The notes below the pieces were generated by a model that was given only the letters and a program-made list of their open reading frames with translations, did no database searches and was not told the origin of the DNA. A stretch of 6,235 nt of DNA, taken from positions 1 through 6,235 of the forward strand of contig SKVE01000592.1 of NCBI GenBank assembly GCA_007129635.1. Reading direction: 5' to 3'. Source of the DNA: Planctomycetaceae bacterium (GTDB lineage Bacteria > Planctomycetota > Planctomycetia > Pirellulales > Pirellulaceae). The position numbers were made by a program, and so were the translations under genes. Below are positions 1 through 5,460 of the stretch, piece after piece. Each line of letters opens with the position of its first letter. The first letter of the stretch is position 1.

Positions 1-830
1 AATTTGAAGAAGTCGGCCTGCTGATCGGCGTTGCCTACAACTTCTACGGTGACGAGAACGCCAGCATGGGCGTGGATTGTGCGGATTACGATAACGATGG
101 GCTGCTGGATTTCTTCATGACCTCGTACCAAAGCGAATTGCCGGTGCTGTACCGCAATCTGGGCGACGGCATGCTGGAGGATGTCACGCTGCGGACCGAC
201 GCCGGCGCCGGAACGTTGCAGCACGTGAACTGGGGGACCGGCTTGATCGACTTTGACAACGATGGCGACCGCGATGTGTTCATCGCCAACGGGCACACCG
301 AGGATAATGCCGAACTGCGCGACAGCAGCACCGCTTGGCGAGCGCGCAACGTGCTGTTGCAGAACAAGCTGATCGAAACGGGGGAAGCGAGGTTCGTCGA
401 CATCTCGGACCAGGCCGGGGATGGGCTCTTGCCGGTCCGAGCCAGCCGAGGCACGGCATTCGACGATCTGGACAACGACGGCCGCATCGATGTGGTGATC
501 CTGAACATCCGCGACCAGCCGACCATCCTGCGGAACGAGTCGGAAAACGACCATCATTGGCTTCAGATCCAGTTGCGCGGCACCGGGAGCAACCGGGACG
601 CGGTTGGCAGCCGAGTGACCGTGACGGCCGGCGATTTGGTGCAGATCGCCGAGGTTCACAGCGGGCGCGGCTACCAAGGCCATTTCGGTTCGCGACTGCA
701 CTTCGGCTTGGGGTCCCACGACCGCGTCGACCGCGTCGAGATCCGTTGGCACGGTCGCCAAACCCAAGTGTTGACCGACCTGCCCACCAACCGCTTGCAC
801 ACGATCATCCAACCAGCCCATCAACCGTGA
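1..830 (+). CDS. CRTAC1-like FG-GAP/VCBS repeat protein with C-terminal ASPIC/UnbV domain (5' end missing)
   Basis: The reading frame is open at the left window edge: codons from position 3 read FEEVGLLIGVAYNFYGDENA before the first internal ATG at 66, so this is the last 275 residues of a longer protein. Three acidic calcium-loop-like motifs mark FG-GAP/VCBS propeller repeats: DYDNDG (bases 84-101), DFDNDG (249-266, followed by DRD) and DLDNDG (465-482). From about base 575 to 800 the sequence matches the ASPIC/UnbV pattern, with GSNRDAVGSRVTV, then HSGRGYQGHFGSRLHFGLG, then VEIRWHGR. Family members are usually extracellular beta-propeller proteins; many are large in planctomycetes and their substrates are unknown. 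A signal peptide would lie outside the window. The stop is TGA at 828-830, 19 bp from the stop of the convergent protease gene. Family assignment is secure; biological function is not. Confidence 0.9.
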   Translation, partial: FEEVGLLIGVAYNFYGDENASMGVDCADYDNDGLLDFFMTSYQSELPVLYRNLGDGMLEDVTLRTDAGAGTLQHVNWGTGLIDFDNDGDRDVFIANGHTEDNAELRDSSTAWRARNVLLQNKLIETGEARFVDISDQAGDGLLPVRASRGTAFDDLDNDGRIDVVILNIRDQPTILRNESENDHHWLQIQLRGTGSNRDAVGSRVTVTAGDLVQIAEVHSGRGYQGHFGSRLHFGLGSHDRVDRVEIRWHGRQTQVLTDLPTNRLHTIIQPAHQP

Positions 831-849
831 AAGCCGTCATCCCAAGATT

Positions 850-3432
850 TCACCATCCGACGGCCAGCAGTTGATCGACGTCCGCTGCGTACTCGCTCCA
901 TGCGTCCGGATCGGTGATCGGTAGATCATCCGCTGGCGAGTCCGCATCGGGTCGAGCGAGCGTGGGACTTCGATCAGCGACCGCGGGTGCCGTGGAGCCA
1001 GCGACTCGGTACGCATCGTCATCCGCAGCGGCAGTCGCGGCCGGAGACGTGGCCCCCGCTGGACTCGCAGACGCATCCGGCAAAGCGAGCGAATTCCCGC
1101 CTGGCGAATCGTCTGCCAGCGCCGCCTGCCAGGGCACCGGCGAGCCGTCCTGTTGAGCTGCCTGGACGCTGGTCGAGCCATTTTGGTTGACGGTGATGGT
1201 GGCCGTGTCCAAGTAGTCGTCGTAGCCTGCCAATTCCACCGTGAGCAAAGTGAAGTTAATGCTGTCCACCTGGTTCCTGCGCAGATTGCCACTGTCGAAC
1301 ACGGTAATGCCATTCGAATCGGTCGTGCTGTTCACAGTAGAACCGCTATTCCATTGGCCCCATACCGTGGCGCCTTCAAGAGGCCCACCCGCGTTCGCAT
1401 CGACGACCGTCACCGTCGCTTCAGCTCGCCAGAAGTTGCGGTTGACATTGACCGCTCTGCCGTCCAGTTCCGCAGTCATGGTAGCCGTCGAAACGACGTT
1501 TTGCACCGTCACCGTGACAGGATCGCTGGTGGCAGCAATAACGTCTTCTTCGTAAGCGACGACAGCCCAGACTTCGTAGTCAGCATCAGCCCATGAGTCC
1601 GTCGTGTCCCACGTGAACGACCAAACATTGTCTTTGTATACTCCATCGCCGATAGGGGAATCGTCTACATGGAATTCGACGCCGGCCACCTCGACCCGCG
1701 GATCGGCGATGACCTCGGCGGTGATTTTGACCTCGCCCGAAACCGTGGCCCCGTCCATTGGCGAGGCGATGAACACCTGGGTTGGGATGATGGCATTTTG
1801 CACCGTGACCGTGACGCTGGTCGATGCCGAGTCGTCGCTGGCGATGGCCTCGGCGGTCAGCACGTAATCGGCGTCGACGAAATCAGTCGTATCCCAGGAC
1901 GCGGACCAATGTTCTTGTTCTGCATCCCAATTGCCCTGGATTGCCTGGTTTCCCACATGAAAAAGCACATCATCAATGGGGATCTCTGGGTCTGCATGTG
2001 TCGCAACGGCGATGATTTCGACCGTGTCATAGAGCACGGCTCCCTCAGCCGGATGAATAAAGTTGACCGTCAGCACCATCTCTTCATCACCCGCCCAACC
2101 CAGATTTTCCTCATGTGGATCGGGACCCCAAAGTTCTGCCAGGCCGTAATCCGGGTCCTGCCACGCTTTGCCTTGATCTATCAGGGCTTGACGAATCGCG
2201 TAAACTCCGGCTGCATCCGTGGCCCGGCCATTGGCATGGATGTACAGCGCGGCCAAACCAGCAGCATGCGGCGCGGCCATGCTGGTACCGCTGTACGTCG
2301 CGTATCCGTTGTTGATGTGAGTCGAGTAAATATCCACGCCAGGCATGACCAAATCGATGCCAAATCCGGTCGAGACGACGGGGTTTTTGGCGATGAAATC
2401 GCTGTTCCCATCCCATTCGCTGTTGCTGAAGTTGCTCGGGTGCCACCAACCATCATCCCGCCCGTATTGTCCCCAACTTGTGTCACCTCCAGAACCGCCC
2501 GGTAAGCCGTCGGAGTCGGCGAAGGCGGAGATCGTGGCGACTTCCGGATAGGCGGCCGGAATAAAGTCATCGGCGGTGTTGAAGATTTTGTCGTTACCGT
2601 GGATGTCTGCCCAATCATTTCCCGCTGAAACCACGTAGACGATCCCGGCGGCGACGCTGTTCTGGATCGCTTCCCGATACGCGTCACTGATTCCGGTCCC
2701 CCCGAGGCTCATATTGGCAACTTTGATGTTCTCAGAGTTCGCAGTGACCCAATCGATGCCTTTAATGATGTTCGAAAGATAACCTTGGCCATTGGCATCC
2801 AGTACCTTGACTGCATACAGAGGAGCACCGGGCGCTACGCCGACCACGCCAAAATCGTTATCCAAAGCCGCAGCAATACCCGCGACGTGTGTCCCGTGAC
2901 CGTTGTCGTCGTTGTAATTATTATCCACGAACAAGCCACGGCGCGACGGGGGGCCGGTGCTACGGTAGCCGTAGTGAATTCCCCCGGCGACGTTTAAATC
3001 TGGATGATCGGACTGTATGCCCGTGTCGATAATCGCGATTCCGACGTCGATTTCTTGCTGCGAGCCAATCGCGGCTACGCTGCTGTCCAGCGTGCCGATC
3101 CGCATCACTCCCGTCGGCACCGTTTGGCCCGTGGTGTGCAGCAGCATGTCCAGTTCCACGGTCTTGATCTGCGGATTCCTGGACAACACGTCAAAGGCTG
3201 GCGAAGGCAACTGAGCAGAGAATCCGCTCAAGGCATGCTCGTAGACGTGGCCCAGTCTTCCGCCCATTTGATTGACGAGTCCCTGGGCGACCGCCTGCGG
3301 CGGTCCAGCCTGATCGTGGAGACTGGCGATCACCGAAACCCATTCGAACGACGGCGGACCCAACACAGGCCCCAGACCACTCAACACGACACGCGACTCG
3401 AGCTGCTCGACACCCAGACGACGGGGACGCAT
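850..3432 (-). CDS. Secreted subtilisin-like serine protease (peptidase S8) with LEPR-XLL N-terminus and Ig-like C-terminal modules
   Basis: The product has 860 residues. Residues 8-19 (VEQLESRVVLSG) match the LEPR-XLL motif found at the N-terminus of large planctomycete surface proteins. Residues 31-95 resemble an I9 propeptide (GHVYEHALSGFSAQLP). The S8 domain spans about 105-425 with a complete catalytic set: Asp136 (AIIDTGIQSDHPDL), His179 (NGHGTHVAG), oxyanion Asn272 (VVSAGND) and Ser384 (SGTSMAAPHAAG). Residues 305-350 form a Gly/Asp/Trp-rich insertion before the last catalytic block. Two homologous Ig-like modules follow (about 452-546 and 549-645); both contain WDTTD and end in VTVTVQN. 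A third beta-rich module spans 648-750, then an Ala/Pro/Asp-rich acidic tail that ends DAWSEYAADVDQLLAVGW. No LPXTG, PEP-CTERM or C-terminal membrane helix is visible. The ATG is supported by GGAGGT five bases upstream. Probable role: an exported, self-processed endopeptidase; its substrate is unknown. Confidence 0.95.
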   Translation of the reverse strand: MRPRRLGVEQLESRVVLSGLGPVLGPPSFEWVSVIASLHDQAGPPQAVAQGLVNQMGGRLGHVYEHALSGFSAQLPSPAFDVLSRNPQIKTVELDMLLHTTGQTVPTGVMRIGTLDSSVAAIGSQQEIDVGIAIIDTGIQSDHPDLNVAGGIHYGYRSTGPPSRRGLFVDNNYNDDNGHGTHVAGIAAALDNDFGVVGVAPGAPLYAVKVLDANGQGYLSNIIKGIDWVTANSENIKVANMSLGGTGISDAYREAIQNSVAAGIVYVVSAGNDWADIHGNDKIFNTADDFIPAAYPEVATISAFADSDGLPGGSGGDTSWGQYGRDDGWWHPSNFSNSEWDGNSDFIAKNPVVSTGFGIDLVMPGVDIYSTHINNGYATYSGTSMAAPHAAGLAALYIHANGRATDAAGVYAIRQALIDQGKAWQDPDYGLAELWGPDPHEENLGWAGDEEMVLTVNFIHPAEGAVLYDTVEIIAVATHADPEIPIDDVLFHVGNQAIQGNWDAEQEHWSASWDTTDFVDADYVLTAEAIASDDSASTSVTVTVQNAIIPTQVFIASPMDGATVSGEVKITAEVIADPRVEVAGVEFHVDDSPIGDGVYKDNVWSFTWDTTDSWADADYEVWAVVAYEEDVIAATSDPVTVTVQNVVSTATMTAELDGRAVNVNRNFWRAEATVTVVDANAGGPLEGATVWGQWNSGSTVNSTTDSNGITVFDSGNLRRNQVDSINFTLLTVELAGYDDYLDTATITVNQNGSTSVQAAQQDGSPVPWQAALADDSPGGNSLALPDASASPAGATSPAATAAADDDAYRVAGSTAPAVADRSPTLARPDADSPADDLPITDPDAWSEYAADVDQLLAVGW

Positions 3433-3437
3433 GGTAC

Positions 3438-3443
3438 ACCTCC
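3438..3443 (-). promoter_or_regulatory. Shine-Dalgarno site of the S8 protease gene
   Basis: The minus strand reads GGAGGT here, five bases before the ATG at 3432. This strong match to the anti-SD sequence fixes the protease start at that ATG and puts the LEPR-XLL motif at the true N-terminus. Confidence 0.8.
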
Positions 3444-3605
3444 ACAGGTTCTGTTGTCAGACCCGACGATCTGACGGTCCCACCGAACTCCTAAGACCTC
3501 TACACGCGAAATGGAAAACTAGCTTGGATTGTTCCCGAAAATCTCGCAAATACAAAAGCTCGAACGAGCCTTCGTAGCAATTCGTGTCTCATGCCGATTC
3601 CAATC

Positions 3606-3635
3606 AACCTACCGCTAAAACCATCGATTTGTCAA
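3606..3635 (-). promoter_or_regulatory. Candidate promoter of the S8 protease gene
   Basis: The minus strand carries a perfect TTGACA (plus coordinates 3630-3635), then an 18-bp spacer and TAGGTT (3606-3611). The -35 matches the sigma-70 consensus 6/6; the -10 keeps only the first, second and last consensus bases. Transcription from here would give a leader of roughly 165 nt. The -35 is persuasive, the -10 weak, so the pairing is tentative. Confidence 0.35.
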
Positions 3636-3652
3636 CCCCCTATTGCGGGTTT

Positions 3653-3790
3653 CAAGGTCGCGATGCTACATCCAGTGTGGTTATTTCGGTCGCTCGGCGT
3701 CACCATGTCGAAGCGACCTTGGATTTTCAGGTCGACAGATCGATAGCTCTGCTCCCGTGCTGATCACGGCCTCTTGGTGTCGGGGCGACC
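3653..3790. repeat. Cluster of GGTCGC/GCGACC short inverted repeats upstream of msrBA
   Basis: The hexamer GGTCGC or its complement occurs at 3656-3661 (+), 3688-3693 (+), 3713-3718 (complement) and 3785-3790 (complement), with a five-base GGTCG copy at 3730-3734. The segment at 3713-3721 (GCGACCTTG) can pair with three alternatives: 9 bp with CAAGGTCGC at 3653-3661, 7 bp (using 3712-3718) with GGTCGCT at 3688-3694, or 6 bp (using 3714-3719) with AGGTCG at 3729-3734. All copies lie upstream of the candidate msrBA -35 and of the candidate protease promoter, so binding sites for a regulator fit better than a leader RNA switch. The regulator, if any, is unknown. Confidence 0.4.
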
Positions 3791-3836
3791 TCCCCTGGCA
3801 GAGATTACCGAGGAAAAAGGTGTCCAGCGAAGCAAC

Positions 3837-3866
3837 TTGCCGCTATGGTATCGTAGTGGCTAAAAT
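3837..3866 (+). promoter_or_regulatory. Candidate sigma-70-like promoter of msrBA
   Basis: TTGCCG at 3837-3842 (4/6 to TTGACA) and TAAAAT at 3861-3866 (5/6 to TATAAT) are separated by 18 bp. A start near 3873 would leave a leader of about 45 nt before the msrBA ATG. Position and -10 quality are good; there is no experimental support. Confidence 0.45.
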
Positions 3867-3907
3867 CGGGTAAGAACCGATGAACAAGACGTGTGTTGGA
3901 AAAAGAT

Positions 3908-3913
3908 GAGGGA
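3908..3913 (+). promoter_or_regulatory. Shine-Dalgarno site of msrBA
   Basis: The purine-rich GAGGGA lies five bases before the ATG at 3919. It supports this start, which also places a signal peptide at the N-terminus, over the out-of-frame ATG at 3893. Confidence 0.65.
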
Positions 3914-3918
3914 TTCCC

Positions 3919-5118
3919 ATGCCCATTCAATCGATCAAAACTGCTTTGCTTACCGGTATGTTCGCCATCGGCTGCGGATGTGCCACCTTCCTGGACGCAT
4001 CACGAGCTTCGGCTCAGGCGGAAGGCCGCGCGGAACGTAGCGAGCCGTCGGTTCGCGTTCGCGTCATCGGTCCCGACGGCCGCTTGACCGAGCCGATGAT
4101 GGTGCCCAAAGTGGTCCTTTCGGATGCTCAATGGCGCCAACGCCTGACGCCGGACCAGTTTCGCATCACTCGCCGCAAGGGCACGGAACCGGCTTTCTGC
4201 GGCGGTCTGCTCGCGAATAAAGAGCCGGGGCTGTATGCCTGCCTGTGCTGTGACTTGCCGTTGTTCGGATCGACGACCAAATTTGATTCGGGAACGGGCT
4301 GGCCGAGCTTCAATGCGCCGGTTGCGGTCGAGAATATTCGCGAGAAACTGGACCGCAGCATGGGGATGATCCGCATGGAAATCTTGTGCATGCGGTGCGA
4401 TGCTCATCTGGGTCACGTCTTCCGCGATGGTCCGCCACCCACCGGTCTGAGGTACTGCCTGAATTCCGACGCGATGCGGTTTGTGGCCCGGAATCAGATC
4501 CTCACGATTGCTGAGGACCCGACGGCCGCGACCAGGACCGGCCGTGGCGAAGCGACCTTGGTCAGCGCTCGCAAGGAGACGGCCGAGGCCGTTTTTGCGG
4601 GAGGCTGTTTTTGGTGCGTCGAAGCTGTTTTCAGGCAATTGGACGGCGTCGTCGAAGCGATCAGCGGCTACTCGGGCGGCACCGCCCGCACGGCGAATTA
4701 CAAAGCGGTCATGACCAAGAGAACGGGGCACGCAGAGGCGGTGAAGATCGTCTACGATCCGGAGAAGATTTCCTACGAGCAACTGCTGCGAGTCCACTTC
4801 GCGACGCACGATCCGACCACGCTGAATCGGCAAGGGCCCGATATCGGACCTCAGTATCGTTCGTCCATCTTTTTCGCCGACCAGCAGGAGAAGAAGATCG
4901 CCGAGGCGTTCATTGCCGATTTGAACGAAGCCAAGGTTTTTCCGCGTCCCATCGTCACCAAGCTCGAGCCGCTCAAAGCGTTTTACCCCGCCGAGGACTA
5001 CCATCAAGACTTCGTGGTTTGCAATCCGCAGCACCCCTACGTTCTGAACGTGGCGCTGCCAAAAGTCGACCAGGTCCGGCGACAATTTTCGGATCTGGTC
5101 AAACCCGACGGTCAATGA
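3919..5118 (+). CDS. msrBA: Exported bifunctional peptide methionine sulfoxide reductase, MsrB-MsrA fusion
   Basis: This 399-residue enzyme should reduce both methionine sulfoxide epimers in oxidised proteins: MsrB the R form, MsrA the S form. Residues 1-32 look like a Sec signal peptide (Lys7, hydrophobic 8-25, cleavage after Ala-Ser-Ala32), suggesting action in the periplasm. The MsrB domain (about 67-195) has zinc cysteines Cys108/Cys111 and Cys157/Cys160, the DSGTGWPSF block (123-131) and catalytic Cys180 (RYCLNSDAMRF). Cys94, 86 residues before it, is a plausible resolving cysteine. The MsrA domain (about 223-395) has GCFWC with catalytic Cys230, plus Tyr261, Glu273, Asp308 and Tyr313 at the spacing of E. 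coli Tyr82, Glu94, Asp129 and Tyr134. Candidate MsrA resolving cysteines are Cys233 and Cys368 (DFVVCNP); the usual cysteine in the terminal HPY block is replaced (HPYV). The electron donor is not encoded in this window. Confidence 0.95.
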   Translation: MPIQSIKTALLTGMFAIGCGCATFLDASRASAQAEGRAERSEPSVRVRVIGPDGRLTEPMMVPKVVLSDAQWRQRLTPDQFRITRRKGTEPAFCGGLLANKEPGLYACLCCDLPLFGSTTKFDSGTGWPSFNAPVAVENIREKLDRSMGMIRMEILCMRCDAHLGHVFRDGPPPTGLRYCLNSDAMRFVARNQILTIAEDPTAATRTGRGEATLVSARKETAEAVFAGGCFWCVEAVFRQLDGVVEAISGYSGGTARTANYKAVMTKRTGHAEAVKIVYDPEKISYEQLLRVHFATHDPTTLNRQGPDIGPQYRSSIFFADQQEKKIAEAFIADLNEAKVFPRPIVTKLEPLKAFYPAEDYHQDFVVCNPQHPYVLNVALPKVDQVRRQFSDLVKPDGQ

Positions 5119-5183
5119 CGTTTCGGGCGCCGAATCGCAGAGTTGCTAAGGCCCTGCGCAGCAATAAGTCGTTCAATTCCAAA

Positions 5184-5206
5184 GTAGTAGGCACACTCCG
5201 TGTGCC
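5184..5206 (+). repeat. Left terminal inverted repeat of the palindromic array
   Basis: The 23-bp left boundary begins GTAGTAGGCACAC and contains the only TCC-centred module. It is the reverse complement of 5340-5362 at 22 of 23 positions; the single difference is at T5188. Confidence 0.75.
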
Positions 5207-5339
5207 GTAAACCGCGGACGGCACACGGAGTGTGACGTAAACTGCGGACACCACACGGAGTGTGCCGTAAACTGCGGACACCACACGGAGTGTGACGTAA
5301 ACTGCGGACACCACACGGAGTGTGACGTAAACCGCGGAC

Positions 5340-5362
5340 GGCACACGGAGTGTGCCTGCTAC
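5340..5362 (-). repeat. Right terminal inverted repeat of the palindromic array
   Basis: The 23-bp right boundary ends GTGTGCCTGCTAC and mirrors 5184-5206. Similarity stops immediately outside the two copies, which makes them look like true element ends. No clear target-site duplication is visible; the short AATT on both sides is too small to rely on. Confidence 0.7.
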
Positions 5363-5460
5363 AATTTGTTCGAGTTATTTCTGGGAGGTCGCTAAGTAGC
5401 CCGCCGTGGCGAAGCCGCCTGGATCTCGAATCACGATATTTTCTCCACCATGGATCGACG
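5363..5460 (+). other. Spacer between the palindromic array and hypF
   Basis: No gene is seen in these 98 bp. A strong SD-like GGGAGG at 5383-5388 has no start codon at a suitable distance: the nearest, GTG 5406, is 17 bp away and opens a 68-codon frame that is an out-of-phase shadow of hypF. Weak promoter-like hexamers (TTGTTC at 5366, TATTTT at 5437) are not correctly paired. The stretch at about 5391-5425, containing CCGTGGCGAAGCCGCC, looks like further dispersed-repeat sequence, but only one copy is present here. Confidence 0.4.

Larger units (their letters stand above)
3433..3918. other. Divergent intergenic region between the protease and msrBA
   Basis: This 486-bp stretch separates two divergently transcribed genes and contains no convincing gene. 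A TTG-initiated frame at 3643-3873 (76 codons) shows no recognisable domain, has no good ribosome site and runs over the candidate msrBA promoter. The region is locally less GC-rich than the genes (notably 3500-3640) and holds a candidate minus-strand promoter near 3606-3635, a cluster of GGTCGC/GCGACC inverted repeats at 3656-3790, a small hairpin CCGTG-CTGAT-CACGG at 3755-3769 without a T-tract, and a candidate plus-strand promoter at 3837-3866. Confidence 0.6.
5184..5362. repeat. 30-bp tandem array of CACAC-GGA-GTGTG palindromes bounded by inverted repeats
   Basis: Six palindromic modules recur at an exact 30-bp period, starting at 5191, 5221, 5251, 5281, 5311 and 5341. Each is CACAC, a 3-base centre, then GTGTG; the first five are followed by a 15-bp linker of the form CGTAAACYGCGGACR. 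Modules 2-6 have GGA at the centre; module 1 has TCC, so it is in the opposite orientation. The linkers after modules 1 and 5 are identical (CGTAAACCGCGGACG), whereas the three internal ones carry CTGCGGACA. The outermost modules form a 7-bp stem (GGCACAC/GTGTGCC), while internal modules lose the flanking pairs. There are no unique spacers and no adjacent cas genes, so this is not CRISPR. It resembles a REP/MITE-like non-autonomous repeat enlarged by unequal exchange. Its function is unknown; it could fold in msrBA read-through RNA. Confidence 0.85.

Noticed and set aside
831..849. Bidirectional terminator between the convergent FG-GAP and protease genes
   Set aside because: The 19 bp contain no inverted repeat or T/A tracts.
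335..874. 179-codon plus-strand frame overlapping the FG-GAP gene
   Set aside because: Arg/Pro-rich translation typical of an out-of-frame GC-rich shadow; the other frame carries clear FG-GAP and ASPIC motifs.
1669..2505. 278-codon plus-strand frame inside the protease gene
   Set aside because: It is antisense to conserved protease domains, and its sequence resembles no family I recognise.
3558..3570. GCTC-GAAC-GAGC palindrome upstream of the protease gene
   Set aside because: A four-base stem interrupted by a mismatch is too short to separate from chance.
3643..3873. 76-codon plus-strand frame in the divergent intergenic region
   Set aside because: TTG start, no ribosome site, no recognisable motif, and it covers the better-supported msrBA promoter.
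3961..3987. Lipoprotein signal (Ala-Ile-Gly-Cys19) in MsrBA
   Set aside because: Ala at -3 and Ile at -2 fit the lipobox poorly, and a normal Ala-Ser-Ala signal peptidase I site follows at residues 30-32.
4000..5115. 371-codon minus-strand frame opposite msrBA
   Set aside because: It is an antisense shadow of a well-supported enzyme gene, with no recognisable domain of its own.
5122..5134. Terminator after msrBA (TTCGG-GCG-CCGAA)
   Set aside because: Only a 5-bp stem with a 3-base loop and no following T-tract.
5184..5362. CRISPR array
   Set aside because: The whole 30-bp unit repeats, linkers included; there are no unique spacers and no cas genes nearby.
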